Positions 43,872 through 57,317 of a DNA stretch of 64,000 nt are shown here, one piece after another. Where the stretch lies: contig JACAXG010000026.1 of NCBI GenBank assembly GCA_018881555.1, positions 8,604,512 through 8,668,511 on the forward strand, written 5' to 3'. The translations under genes and the position numbers were made by a program. Under the pieces are notes generated by a model. The model saw only the letters and a program-made list of their open reading frames with translations, had not been told where the DNA came from and ran no database searches. Position 1 is the stretch's first letter, and every line of letters starts with the position of its first letter. The stretch is from Amblyornis subalaris. Its lineage: Eukaryota > Chordata > Aves > Passeriformes > Ptilonorhynchidae.

Positions 43872-46800
43872 ATGTATAACAAAATAGCTATAACANCTAT
43901 TCATAGAAAGATTAAACCAAGTTTCCCAAATTATACTAAAAACATTGAAAATATCACTCAACAACATACTTGCTGGGAATATTTGACATGGATTTTCTTG
44001 GACTAACATTAATAATCTCCAACACCACAGTTTGCTTTTATTCCATTCAGGAATAAATAATTTTTGGCAGTGAAGTGATATATGATCTAGTTGTAGAATA
44101 TATAGTAAACATATAGTAATTGGATGAATGTAAAACAAAATTTGGATTAATGTAAAATTAACGGTTTTCCCTCAGTTTTTTTCTCCAAGTCATTTTGACA
44201 AGAAGTTGGATAGTTCAGATTGCTGAACCATTAAGGATCTGAAGTGTTCAGGGTCTGAATGACTTATGTACAATTTCATCACCAATGATGATGTCTTTCC
44301 ACCCAACATTCTCCCAGTGACAAGATAAAAGTAAAGATTCATTAGTATCTTTATGTCCAATCAACTAAGCGTAAGGACTATAATCTTATTCCCAAGAACT
44401 TCGACTCCAACTTTGACTGTTCACAGTGCAACTACTGTACTCATTAATTCAGCCTGCTTATGCAGTGTAACTATTTAACCCTGGTGTTACTTAGGCAGAA
44501 TGTAGCTATACAGCTTTATATTCTTTAATGTTGCACTAGGATAACATTTACATGCCTCTCAGTTCTCCTAAGTTGTTTTCATCATTTCTTAAAAAGGCTG
44601 TCACTCCCCTCCAATATATTTTTAAAAATAATACATCGATGTACCCTATTGAATTTTTCATTAATTGGAATGGCTAAATGGGAACACTGGGAAGACGAAG
44701 AAAGGGTTTAAAATAGTCACAAGCAAAGCAAAGAACAAGCTATTAAATATTCTCTCATAGCTGTAGAAGAAAAAGATAGATCCCATGGTAAATCCAGTCT
44801 AAATGTGAAAACTCATTAAATCTTCAATGAACAATTGTTATGGCAAGAACTTTGCATCAATAATTAAATCTATTTATGATTTAAGAGGAGAAAAATCAAC
44901 TGAATTTTAATGTATTGTGTATATATTTAACAATGGCTAATGGAGACAGATGTTAGGAGATAACAGATGCTAAATGATTCTCTTATTTTATAAGACATTC
45001 ATAAAAGACAAACAAAATTAAATGTCAAAATGATAGAGCTACTCTCAGTTCAGAGACACAAGTCTCCCTAAACTTGTTAAACTGGAAACTATAGCAAGAA
45101 CAGGTGTTCATATAAGTGGGATTTAAGTTTACATTACTGAAAATAATAGTACTTTCCCACATACTCATACGTTCCAGTATGTCTGTTGGTTCTGTCTTAA
45201 AATTGAAATATGTGTTACATTCTATGGTTTATTTTATACTAGATCATTTTACCCAATCTATAAGTAGTTGAAATTCCGGCTTCTTATTCATCTTTTATTT
45301 AGATACTAAGTTCAAAGGTATAGATGTGCCAACACTCCCCCCACCCTAGTGGTGAGTAAGAAAATTATAAATAATGTTGAGGAGAAAAACACCAAAGTAA
45401 TGCATCTAGAGTTCTGCTGTTCCATGTAATTGTACTGTAATCACGGTGATTGCACAGACTGAACACAAATATATCTACAAGGATAGACAAATTAGAAACT
45501 AAGTGATTAAAAAGGGAGATTAAGACCAAATAATTAATGGTAAGGTTAATTTGTTTTATAATGTCACTGTTTTTCCATTAAAAGTGAGAAAAAGTATGGT
45601 CTCATCATAGATTGAAACAGATCTTAAGATTCTGCTTTGTTCCGTGGATTGCACTCTGCAGTTTTAGGCACAAATACCTCATAAAATAAAAACTCTGCCT
45701 TAGGGAATAAGGGATCATCTGCCCCAACACTAAGCCACAGACATACATAACTTGGTTATTGATTAAGTCCTTGTTATAGCAAAGGAAATTTTTCTTAACA
45801 GTATATTGGTTATATATGTCAACAGCTCAGCTGGATCTAACACCAAAGATGTATTTTTCGTTAAATAAAACATTTTTATTTAAATTACTTATGTCAGGTT
45901 AAGATTGGAACACAAAATAGGCTTGTTGTTGCATGAGAATAAAAAAGGAATGGTGCAATAAGAAAAAGTTGAGCTGAAAAAACTGATTACACAAAACATT
46001 GCAAAAAATTACTAGAGCTATTGAATCTACATTGACAATTCGATTTTTGGGTGATTAGTAGAATATAGTTTAAATTTGCATACAGATTAGAACATTTGTG
46101 GTAGTAAAAAATAAATAAAATAATGAAAAAACCCTTCAAAACATATTGTCTGCTTGAAACCAGGAAATTTTAATTAGACATTACAGTAAAATCCCTGTAA
46201 TTTCTGGTTAACAAAACTTAACATTTTTCTTGACCAAAAGGGTAGTTTTGATCAGAAACATTTTTCATGTGCCAAATAAAGTTGCAGAAGATAAAAAAAT
46301 GTTATGTCATCTAGAAAATTATGGCACTCACTTATACTTGCAGAAATTGTTTTTCAAAATATCCTATGATGAACACTTGTGAGTAAGCTTCTCTTCTAAT
46401 CATGTACTGTTATATTTTGTTTAAATAATGTAATATTAAGTGGTCCTGAGATTGGGCAGCTCTATTACACAGTGATTTAAAGTTCATCAGTAATAGAGGA
46501 AACTTTATCTCAAGATATGGCTTTGATAAGTCTCTCTTGAATATATACAGAGCATGTGCTCACCCACTAAACAGTCTCGTCCTTTTTCTTGTACAAAACA
46601 GGATTTCCTATATAGTCAAAAAATCTTCTCTATGGCTTCTTTTTTCTAAACATTCATTTGAACAAGGATGAATCCATTTATAACACCTTTCAGGTAAAGT
46701 TTGTAAGAGCACAGAAATATGTAAATCTGTTAATACTTGTATGGCATTTGGATAAAACAAAGCACCTGAAAATTTCAAAAACTCTCAAAGCACTTGAAAA

Positions 46801-48439
46801 TCTGAGCCTGTTTTGAGGTTCAGGGCACTTGGAACTTTGAAAAATGGGAGAGCACTTACGTCTTTGAAAAATGTATGGTCAATAAAGAGAGCTGTCATTT
46901 GAAAACAGGCCAAGGACAATAGATTTTCAGCAGTCCTTTGCCCTCTCACAACTCATTGCTCACTCAGCACCTACAAGAATTTATTTCATTTTCAAAGACC
47001 AAAACAAATGACACAAGGTCAGATAAACAAAGCTGTTGAACAATTAATAAACATTTACGTCCATATCATAAAGCCACCAACTATATAATGTGGCAAAATA
47101 GAAAGCCATTAATATGAACTGAAACAGATCTCAAAAAAAATCCATGTATTCAGAGGCAGTTGAGGATATATTATAAAATGCATGTGAAATGTGTCAAGCT
47201 GACTACCTGACCACTCAACTAAAAATCTCTACAAAAGATGTGTGCAAATTCTGCTTTTGATGAGGGCATAAAATTTTTTATTATTAATCATATTTTNATT
47301 CCTTTTTTTATTCCCTCCATTTTCATTGTAGTTTTTTTAACACTCCAAAACAATCAAAAGTATACAATAGACTGAGAAATTATGTAAATAACAAAACCCT
47401 CCCAAAATTTACAAGCATTCTGCTTTAAATGTTTCTTCTCATGAGTTTGAGATTTTTTTGAGATTTTTTTTTTTTTTTGGTCCTAGCTCTTTTTTCAAAA
47501 TAAAAAAATAATAAGGAGAACTAGCAAGGTCAAACATTCCATACCTCATTTTTTTATGGACAGAAAGAAAATATCATAACCTTCTTTTATGGACTTGGCA
47601 GAAAGCCACAGCACTCAGAAGTACACTTAACTATTTTAAAGCTTTTCAGTTAGACTTGCTCTAGTGAATTAAACCTTTCCCTTCCAAACCTTTTTTTTTT
47701 TCCTTTGTGCATATGTGTGTGTCAATAGAAACCAAAAATGTCATCTGTGAAGCTACATATATTCCAAGAAAAGAATATGCCATTTCTCACAGACATAAGA
47801 TTTTTTTCTATTACCTTTCAAGTATTACACTCCTATTTTTGTGGCTTCTCTTTCTTTGATCTTTTCTTTTAATAAGCTCCTTTAGGAATGGGAATGTGAC
47901 TCTTGATACAGTTTGGTCAGGGATCCCAGCTCAGTGAGATCTGGGTAATAGTCAGGTATTTTATAATGATAAATTACAATTATAAAACTCTAGTATTCCA
48001 AAATACTTTATAACATAATCAGTAATTGTAATGACTTTTTCTCAGAAGACAGTCTGTGTTCTTGCACGAATGCAAAGCGTATATGGAGCTTCTTCCCATT
48101 CATCTGTAATGTGCAAGGAAGCCACATGAAAAGGTAGGTTAAAATAGTAGCCAACTGTGCCAGTGGTCCAATCCATCCATGATTGTTTTGAGAAACCAGT
48201 AGTTTGTGGTATTATTTTATTTCATTCTTCCAGTCACGAAATCCTGGGTCACAGCCTTGACCTTCCACCAGTCTTTCAGTTTTGGTAACATGTACTGTAC
48301 AGAAAAGAAAGTAGTGAACGGATCTAGCCTAGAAAAACCCTTTTCTCCATAGTTTTACCCTGGATTGGTTCTCTGGTAGAGTTACCACNAGGTCTTGCAA
48401 ACAGAAATACTTTTGTGTGCCTCTGTGGGTGTGGGGAGA
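43872..48439. other. AT-rich non-coding DNA
   Basis: No gene recognised. An imperfect short tandem repeat lies at 46766-46876, built on GCACTTGAAAATCTG / GCACTTGGAACTTTGAAAAA, and a T-run at about 47465-47479. Confidence 0.5.
46766..46876 (+). repeat. Imperfect tandem repeat, about four units of 27-38 bp
   Basis: Units start GCACYT and share a CTTTGAAAAAT or TGAAAATYT core. The unit lengths vary. Confidence 0.55.
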
Positions 48440-49460
48440 GCAGTGGTTACTGCCTAGCTGTAGATAAGGGATGTACAGTGCAAGCGACATCCCTTGAATT
48501 CAGTAAGGCTTCAGGTCCTGCAGTTCTCCTTTGGAATATGAAGAAGTACAGACCAGCAGCTGCACTGGAATCTCGCTGGACCCCAGGGCTCAGTGGTCTT
48601 AACCAAAATCTTAATGTTCAGCTGGCAGATGACAACGAGTAGAGTACTCCAGAGGACGATGCAGAGTCCAACCGTGTTCAACATGTTCACGTATGATGTG
48701 GATGTTTGCAATGTATCTACAGACAACACCAAATTATGGGGAATGACGGAGAATAAAGAGCAGAGCTTCACTTCACAGGGACCTTGGTAAAGGAGGTCTG
48801 AACTAATTTGATGAAGCTCAGCAGTGAGAAATGCAAAATGCTACACCTGGAACAGAATAACCCAGCACCTGGAAACTGACAGGCTGAGATAAAAGGGACA
48901 CGAAGATTACAGNGAATACCAGGCTGAATACGGGCCCTGTGTGGTCTCCTTTCACAAATAGAGCAGACTGAATTCTGGGCTGTGCTACACAACCAGCACA
49001 TCTAGGCGAAAATNTTATCACCTTCTTCAGGATACTGCTGAATCTGCCTTTTCAATACTGTTTTGAAACACCAGCAGTTCAAAATGAATGTTAAGAAACT
49101 GACAGGAATCCTTCAGAGAACTACTGGTATTGCCAGAGTGATTCAGCACATGTCCTAATGAAAAAGGTGGGCTTGGACTAAGGGGCTATCTAGTGAAAGT
49201 CTGCTGCTGGTATCAGAGAGACGATGGAGACAAACTCTTTTCAGAAGAGGCAAAAAATGCAACAAGGGGAAATTGCCACAAATTGTGACTGGGGAGGTTC
49301 AGACTGGAAATCAGGGAAAATATTTTGCAACAGAGAAGGTAGTGTAATCCTGGAAGAAGGTACCCTGTTGTAGTATTGATGATAGTCTTGCTTCAGGAAG
49401 GAGGGTGGANTGGATGGTCTCCAGAAACTTGTTCCAAACAACATTTCTATGATTCAAAAN
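48440..49460 (+). mobile_element. CR1-like LINE, old and diverged
   Basis: The order of recognisable CR1 pieces is kept although each is mutated: GACAACACCAAATTATGGGG (about 48725), GAAATGCAAAATGCTACACC-type sequence (about 48830), AAATATTTTGCAACAGAGAAGG (about 49318), GGATGGTCTCCAGAAACTTG (about 49412) and a terminal TTTCTATGATTC. The N density and mutation load fit an older subfamily. No usable frame remains. Confidence 0.7.
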
Positions 49461-52400
49461 GCCTTGCATTTCTGCTCACTGTTGCAGCTTCAGACTTTTA
49501 TGACTCATAATTTGTCCATTATGTGAATGTATGCCTTCTCCCCAAAAATATTAAAGAAAATGCCCAATACCAGAGGAAATCCTCAGCACTCCTGTGGCAA
49601 CATAAGCAAATCTAAAATATCTGCATTGTAAATGTGGTTATTTGAATGATTCAAACACGAAACCTCATGAAGCAAAAAAGTAATTAAGGAAAATGAGAAA
49701 GGAAAAGCATTGCCCCCAGAGACCTTTTCCATTGCAAAATGACCAACCATTATTTGGATATATGCTTTAAAAAATACTTTCTCATATAGCTAAACTAATA
49801 TGCTGTAAATGTGTAATAGAATTCTTATTAATGCACTGCTTTTGTATTTTCCTGAATATATTTAAGAAGATTATAATTTAANAATACAATTATTATAAAG
49901 AAGAGGAAAATGTGCTATAAATTAATAAAGTTTCAAAATAAACAACATACTTTAGGAGTATGTACTGGCAATTATTTAATAATTGCTGTTGTTGGCTTAA
50001 TATATTCTACTTAACTGCCTGAACCATTTGTTAAAAGCAATAATTTAAATCTGAATTTACAACTTATTTCAAGTTGAGCTAAGGGTTGAGCAATTATATT
50101 ATTCAATCAGTTGCTTGTCTCAACAAGTTCTCACTAGTACACATGCAGATTGTGGTATTAAATAAAAATAACTTTTTTCTTATGTAGTGTAGCATTTACC
50201 AGCTTACCAGATAAGTTACCAGCCTCATAGAGTAGGCNATATTTCACCTGAATTCAGGCAAATCTCTTTGTAGATACATTTCTCGAATAATATCTAAAAA
50301 AAATCTAAAANTGAAATAAGGACTCCTCAAAACGCACATGCGTTTTACTTATGTGACCAGAGATCAAAGGTTTAGAGATTTCTTCACCTGCCCACAGAAA
50401 CCTGGACAGAGTAGTTGCACATATGGCACAAGTAACACGTGGTTGCCATGTAGAAGTCCCAGCAAAGAGGGGAGCACACATTTAGAGAAGAGGGGTGNTC
50501 ATGATAACTCTGCCAAAAGCATTTTACAGCTTCCGTCCTGTGTAGGGTCTTCATCTTAAATTTTACAGATTGTCGTGCCCCTGGGGATGGGAAGCAGAGT
50601 GGGTTTGAAGAAAGAACAGATTCCTGAGGGCACTGCTGCCCTCCTGCGCTGTCCCTGAGTGCAGGAGTGCAGAGGAGCATCCCAACACCTTCACTCACCC
50701 CTTCCCCCTCCTCATGGGAGCTGGGTGAGCAGTGAGGTTTGGGGGTTTTGGGCTGAGCAGGGTGGCTGTTGTGGAGCCCTCACCGACTTCCTGGCTATAC
50801 CCAGTGAAACTTCTGTTCTTTTCCTGGTACAGCTTTAACAAATCATACTTTGATTTATTATTTCAGAACTATCTGATTATTTCAGAACTATCCAACTGCC
50901 AACAGAGCAACCAAATCACCTTTCCCTGCATTTCTACCAACACTAGTTTCGTACAACTAAAACCTGTTTTTTTCTTATTATAGCTCAGTACACCTACTTG
51001 TACCTGTTGGTATGCGCCTTACCCCCAAGGTTTATATGTAGCCCAAGTGGCTCTGTCCCTNGAAAACTCATATGAAACGTCAAGTGGAAGATTGCAGGTC
51101 CAAGCCTCCCACGGGATCTTTTTTTACAAGCACTTCAGCTCTAAAAAGAATGCAGCATGTCCTGCACTCTCTTAGAACAGCATCAGGCCTTTCGCTAGGA
51201 AAGATGCTACAACTGCCGCCTGAAGGCTCCAAGCAGTCCCCATGATTTAAGGACTTTATGGAGAAAGGAATGCCTTGGCCAAAAGCCCCTTTATTGGGCA
51301 TAAATCTAACCAAGTTAGATAAAATGAACACTTAAAGAAATACAGGATGCCTCTTTCAGGAACCATGAGCTTTGTACATGTAATCAAGGGCACCCAAGTC
51401 ACTGTGTTTTCATAAATTACCACCTTTCAGCCCAAGGTTTGAGACTTGGCTATATGCTTCTTTCTTTNGAAAGTGTAATGAATACAAAAGGAAAGTTACA
51501 ACTGAAAGCAAATTGTTGAACTGGAATGAAAGAATTGTGGATGATTTAAAACATCTTTTGATTCTTCATTTTGCCACATTGAGACCTACAGTATTTTTTC
51601 ATGATGTAAAACAGAAAATTCAGGTTTGGCATTGACACAGTACACAGTCATAGATACTTTCAGAAAAAGACAGAACTCCTGCCAGTCAAAAACTAAAGTA
51701 AATCATCATGTTACAAAATGCTTATGAGCAATGGAACTATATGAATACTTAATTTTGGATTTAGTGACTGATTTGACATGAAAAGTAGTATTTTTCCAGG
51801 TCTTGTTTCTAATACATTTAATTTTAATTTTTGTATTTGAATTTCAAAGACCAAATGTTATTCTGAAATTGAAAGCCTATATNTTCTTCTAGGAAATAGT
51901 AAAATGCAAAAAAAAAAAAGTTTCACTTGATTTGGATTATTTTTTGTCAGACAATATCAGCCGGATTTGAATTTAATTAATATGCTTTGGTTTATTCAAA
52001 ATATTTTTTCAGTACATTNATTATAAGTATACTATTTATATCTATTTCATAATATAAAAATGTCATTTAAACCACAAAAGTTTTAATCCTCTACGGTAAA
52101 CTCAATACTCTTCAAACTTGCTTTTTTGAAGTGACAGAAATAAGTGTTTATCTGGAGGAACTCTGCAAATATTTACATGAATATTTTTAAAAATGTATGC
52201 ATATCCACTTTTTTGTACTTTATTTGGGTTTTAGTTTGCGGGGAAGACCAGGGTGGAAGGATGTTCAGAGAATAGAAAGCACTCTAAGAACATANAACCC
52301 TTAATGTCTCAGTCAGGTAAATTCTTTGCATAAATGCTCNGATGTGTTGGGCTGCTATGCCCTCAAATTTTTGTAAAGAAGTCTTTTCAAAAAATAAGCA

Positions 52401-53412
52401 AGGCTCCAATATTATTTTAGCACATAGAAGATATTCAAACATAAAAAGCCCTGCAGTATCAAGGCAATAAAAAGCAACAAAAGAACAATCAATTCCTGAA
52501 GCCTGACATTTACAACAAAACACAGACAATGCTTTATTCAAAACCCGAAAGATAACAGTGATGGATAAAAGGATGTTTTAACACACAGAAAATTCAAGCT
52601 GACTTTCTCTGTGATCCCTGAAAAAAAGCTCGAACTCNAGCAAGATGCAAGTAATGTTAGACCATAGTTACATTTCCTAGAAGTGTATAACAACTGATTT
52701 TTTTAAAAATTATGTTANGAGGCTTATGCTGGGTTAATTATACAGTTTACAGTGTCCTTGCAGTCATGCATTTTTTAAATATTCTAGAAAGTGTAATAGT
52801 TGGTCTGTAGTGGTTATTTAAAATATCTCACCATCAATACAACTTCGTTCTTTTATGTGGATCATATTTTGGCATGTTTTATTTTTTCTTGCTAGTTTTG
52901 CTCTACTTTTATCTATTTACATAATCTTTCCATTTTCCATGTGAATTAAATTACTATCTTATGAGAAACAAGGCACAAGAAAGAAAACTGTACTATTTAT
53001 AAAATTTTCTCTCCTAAATACCTCAGAAACTGGTAATATCACTCATTATATTAATGTTCGTGTCTTTCATAAGTTATTTCACTCTTTTAAGGTAAAGCCC
53101 AAATAAGAAATGAGAACATGAAAAAGATACTATATTCTTCCAGTTGTTATAGAGATCAGCTTTCCCTGTTTGATACTTTACTCTGTCTCTACTCCACTGA
53201 ATTCACTCCTGGTGTATAATAGTTACATCTTCTAGTTCATGTTGCAATACAAGTCTATTTTGTTACAGAAAATAAAGTTCTCATCCACAAATACAGCTCT
53301 CAGGTTTCCAGAACCGAGGGAATTTTTCGCACTTNTTTTTTTTTAAATGGATTTCAACACAATGAACACAACGGAAATAAATATAAGTGTCTGAATGTGA
53401 TGGAAGTTTGAG
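49461..53412. other. Non-coding DNA with a GC-elevated block
   Basis: Mostly AT-rich. From about 50530 to 51340 the sequence is clearly more GC-rich and complex, with a local 18-bp duplication (GATTATTTCAGAACTATC near 50854-50892). On the minus strand there is AATAAAGGGGC (about 51295). It could be a decayed retroelement or an untranslated exon; I cannot assign it. Confidence 0.4.
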
Positions 53413-53550
53413 AATCACAGAATGGCTTGAGTTGAAAGGGACTTTAAAGATCACCTAGTTCCAACCTCCTGCATGGGCAGGAACACCTTCCACTAGAGCA
53501 GTTGCTCAGAGCTCCATCCAGGAATGGACTGTTCAAGGCCAGGTTGTAGG
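53413..53550 (-). mobile_element. CR1 LINE tail with an inverted junction
   Basis: 53413-53520 is a minus-strand CR1 tail (AATCACAGAATGGCTTGAG through GTTGCTCAGAGCTCCATCCA). From 53521 the sequence switches to the plus-strand reading of the neighbouring CR1 segment (GGAATGGACTGTTCAAGGCC, AGGTTG). The two parts are therefore head to head, as in a 5'-inverted insertion. Confidence 0.8.
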
Positions 53551-53577
53551 GAGCTCTTATAAAGAGCTCTTATTAAA
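53551..53577. repeat. Short tandem/inverted repeat (GAGCTCTTATAAA)
   Basis: GAGCTCTTATAAA is followed by GAGCTCTTATTAAA. GAGCTCTT and AAGAGCTC also form a perfect 8-bp inverted repeat with a 3-nt centre. Confidence 0.85.
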
Positions 53578-54271
53578 TTTTGTAGTGAGCAAAGNAGAAG
53601 TTATTCAGCAATCCAGGAGTCCAAAGAACATGATTCAACAAAGAGAAGACAATTTAGTTGACTAGGATCATAGATAAATTTTTAATTAATTAGTCTGTCA
53701 TCCTGCTTAACTTCTTCTGCTTCTCCACAAAATATTGACTTTTGATGGAGTAAATTGTGGTATAGCTGTGCTAACCTATGTTGCATTGCTGATTAAAAAG
53801 AAGTCACATTTTTACAGTGATAGTTCTANTAAAGGTTGAAGATAGTAGGAATTGTCTGAATGTTTAGACTCAGAGTCCAGTGTAAAGTTGGTGGTGCTTG
53901 AACCTGTAAATAGCCGCCTCTGGTATACTTCAGATGCCATTCATAACATTGTAGGATNCTATAATTCTATCTTTTTTTCTAATTTTTTTTCTAAATCCTC
54001 AAAAATTGACAAGAAAATGTAGACTCACATGGTCTTTATGTAATAGTTTACCAGTACGATGTTGTGGTGGCCATCTGAAGGGAAAAGGAGCAACAANGTG
54101 CGCAGATACTTGTGGTTGAAAAAGAGTAAAAAAATGCAGGGAGTCCAGAAAAAATGTATAAAGTTATATTAGTAAATTGTACATGGTCGAAATCGGTGTG
54201 TTAGTCCCTTATAGTATTAACTCTTGGTGATGGATTTTGAATAATGAGTAGGGTGGAAAAGAAGAGAGATA
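53578..54271. other. AT-rich non-coding DNA
   Basis: No gene or repeat recognised. Confidence 0.5.
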
Positions 54272-54402
54272 GATTAAAGAGAGAGAGAGAGAGAGAAAGA
54301 AAGGAAGAAAAAGGGAAGAAAGGAAGGGAGAAAGGAAGAAAGGAAGAAAGGGAGAAAGGAAGAAAGGGAGAACGAAAGAAAGGAAGAAAGGAAGGAAGGA
54401 AA
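54272..54402 (+). repeat. Polypurine tract (GA)n / (GAAA, GGAA)n
   Basis: About 130 bp almost entirely of A and G on the plus strand, starting with (GA)n and passing into AAAG/AAGG/GGGA units. Low-complexity open frames on both strands here (Lys/Arg/Glu-rich one way, Phe/Leu/Ser-rich the other) are not genes. Confidence 0.95.
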
Positions 54403-54970
54403 AAATGCAGAAAGAAAGCTCACCATTCCTGGCTCCAGTGTTGTTCCAGCTGATGGGATGTCCAGAGTCCTGAGCTGCACACATGCCTGGGCTTCATGTG
54501 GGTACCATTTTATAGATAAGGTTTCTCTGCCCTGGAGCTAAGTTTCTCTGATTCTATACAAATCGGTTCTCATGCACACTCCACTCTTCCAGACCTTTCT
54601 GGAAATGGGTCAAAGGGCTTCAGGGGTCTTTTGTGGTCCTGAGTACCCCCTACTGGGTCAGCCTTTGGTCAACAGTCCATGTCTGCTTCTCAACCTCATT
54701 CCTGTACCTGCTCTGGGCTATGCTTGTCTCCAGGAGCCAGAACAAGGACATTTGTCCCAGGAAAGTGCTGCCCTACCTCCGCATGGACCCTGCTCTGCTC
54801 ACATCCTATCTCACAGAGGGTTCTACCCAGCTGTGGGTGTTTGAGACATACAATTTTAAGAATTATCCATGGCGTTTCTTCATATTTGACAATGAAAAAG
54901 GAAAAATTGGACACCATCTCTCTCTACCAATAGTGATGACTTTATCTGCTTAAAATCGGAAGCTGGATGA
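54403..54970. other. GC-elevated unassigned sequence
   Basis: Balanced composition with overlapping plus-strand frames of 80-106 codons (54572-54953) that have no motif I recognise. It may be part of the retroelement region that follows. No splice or promoter structure is evident. Confidence 0.35.
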
Positions 54971-55450
54971 TGTTATGAGGGTAGGGAAAGCAGTTACCTT
55001 TATTTGAGGTCCTCTCGAGTACANAGCACACACTGATCAGTTTTGTGTCCCGTCCCAAGTGTCCGTTCTCCGTTCTCCCTNGTGTGTGTGTACCTGTAGC
55101 ATTTTTATATGTTTACATCAAATTAAAATAGTTTATAAAAATCTTCCAATTAGAAATACGGTTAATGAGGTGATCCCCTTTGGCTCAGCCTCCTGCTGAA
55201 ATCCCCACCTAATGCTGAGGTCCTGTTGTTTGGGCTTTTAGGAGACATGGGACAGAGAAGTGTCCCTGGTTCCCAGAACACTAGTTGTGTTGACAATAAG
55301 GTTGACATAGGAATCTTATTTTGACTCTAGGGATAGGGACTAGGGGATAGGGACTAGGGGATAGGGAAAACTAGTTAGGAATTTACAAGGTTAGAGGGTA
55401 AAGGCTACAGGGCTACGGGACTACAGGGCTACTAATATACCATTAATATA
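54971..55450 (-). mobile_element. Candidate LTR, minus strand, boundaries unresolved
   Basis: On the minus strand there is a TATAAA-like box (about 55137) followed about 125 bp later by CAAATAAAGG (about 55010) and a TG-type plus-strand boundary near 54971 (TGTTATGAGGG). Composition changes on both sides. The upstream part includes the G-rich repeat at 55330-55366. I could not find a matching pair of duplications, and the outer end could be as near as about 55281. Confidence 0.35.
55330..55366 (+). repeat. 14-bp tandem repeat with G-quadruplex pattern
   Basis: GGGATAGGGACTAG-type units, about 2.6 copies, giving six runs of three or four G separated by 3-4 nt loops (ATA, ACTA). This fits the G3+N1-7 quadruplex rule. 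A second small repeat (GGCTACAGGGCTACGGG) follows at about 55404-55433. Confidence 0.9.
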
Positions 55451-56830
55451 AAAAGCATAAAAGCAAAAATCTCTTTGGCATCAATAGGTCTAAACTGTAA
55501 ATTACCGACTTCTCTGCAATCAGAATGTGTTTTACCCTTAAGAAATGTTCTATCAGAATTCTATTTGAAAATCAAAACTGATTTTGGTTTGTATGATGCT
55601 CATCTATTTTTTTTTTCACCACTTCTAAGTCTTCTTAATCACAATGACTTTGCAACCACATATTCATCAAATTGCTTAAATATTTCTTAGATGCTTTCCT
55701 TTTTCATTCTGGTCAACAACAGCCAAAAAATCAATTTTCCTGAGAATATAATTATTAATGCATTTAGTTAAAGTTCAAAAAAAAAGTATGTCTTCTTTAT
55801 TTTCGCATCGTAGTCTGTCTTTGAAATGTGTAGCTTAAGGCACGGGGAGTCTACACCACAAAGATTTAAACCTGGATTTTTGCACTTTGCCAACAGGTAA
55901 AGAAGTTTTGTGTTTATCATTTTTTCTCTTGCACAATATCACTTGATAAAACTCTCACTTAGAAGTGGGCATATTATTGATTGTCAACTATTGCATGCTT
56001 AGATAGTGAGGGGATTTTAGAAGACACATTTTTNGATCCTGAACTCAATATCCAGACATACTAAAAATATTATGAAATTGCCTATTGAAAGCTTCTTGTG
56101 TAAAATTAATTTAAATAGGCATTTGCAAATAAAAAGGATATACTTAACTAAATAATTAGCATATTGATAATATTCAGAAATACTATAAAAATTCAACAAG
56201 CCCTTAAATTCTANTGGCTAATTAAATGTTCAAAGAATCTACTAGTTTATTTCAAAATAGAATCTAACATTTTTGGATACAGAGTTAAATATGTAGAAAG
56301 GTTAATTTTTAATATTGGAGCAGTACTCTTAAGACTACTACTATTGTCTTTGTTCCCCAAGCAGCTAAAATATAGAGATAAGGCAGCTAAAAAATGCTCT
56401 ATAGAGATATGGAATTAAAAGTAATGTAACATTTTTGTCTGCAAAATTTATGAGAATTTTTTTTATCTCGACAAAGATGGTCTTGTTCTATACTAAAAAA
56501 AACAAACCCTGCTATCAAAGGAGGAAATAAATCAGTTTATTCTATCTAATAATTACCTCAAACTTGCAGTAAGTTTGTAAATCTCTGTATTTTAAAATAA
56601 TAATAGTCCCACTGAAGGAATCTGAAAGGCAAACAGAACAATATCAACAAATTAAAGATCAATTTTCAAGAATTTGGTTTTCATTCTCCACAACTCAATC
56701 AACTCTTTTATCTTACATCAAAGATTGTTTATCTAGCAATACCAATGCAAAAGTCCTTCTTTGTGAAGANATTCAGATAAACCACTACTTTAAATAGCCA
56801 ATTTTGGCATATTTATATATAGAAGCACAG
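55451..56830. other. AT-rich non-coding DNA
   Basis: No gene or repeat recognised. Confidence 0.5.
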
Positions 56831-57243
56831 TGTACCCCATGACTGTTTTGCTTGTCCTCAGTTTCCTTTGTTCACATTAACCTTGTTTCCCAAGGAAGTA
56901 AAAGGATAGAAGTTTTGGTTCATGTCTCATCATGCCTCGTAATGATTTTTCCATGAGCCCTAGGAGACAGACTCCCTCTGCTTCTGCAAATTAGCAAGCC
57001 AGGCAGGGGGTCACAGTAAGACAACGTGACAAGTAAGAAAATTTCTCCCCAGGATACTGTTGAAATTAATTTACTGAAGCTCACAAGGCAGATGGTTACA
57101 GACTTTGGTATGGAGAAGAAAAATAGCTCTATTTCAGTGGTGATCCTCCTGTTACCCTTCCAGTGTGTAAGCGGGAATAAATGCTGCTTTAAACCCTGCT
57201 ATCTTTGGATCCATACTGTGGCTGTCTTAGAACACAAGTCACA
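56831..57243 (+). mobile_element. Candidate solo LTR
   Basis: Starts TGTACCCCATGACTG and ends GAACACAAGTCACA. It has AATAAATGCTGC (about 57176) and a downstream GCTGTC-rich end like many avian LTRs. The target-site duplication is unclear (cacag / agcag) and no TATA box is evident, so this is a weak call. Confidence 0.33.
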
Positions 57244-57317
57244 AGCAGAAAGTTTAAATCAGTGGCATCATTTTGGCATCTTCTCTCCCAANGAGAAGGC
57301 ATAGGGGACACTGAATA

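Noticed and set aside
54209..54484. Lys/Glu-rich and Phe/Leu/Ser-rich small proteins on opposite strands
   Set aside because: Both are translations of the polypurine tract.
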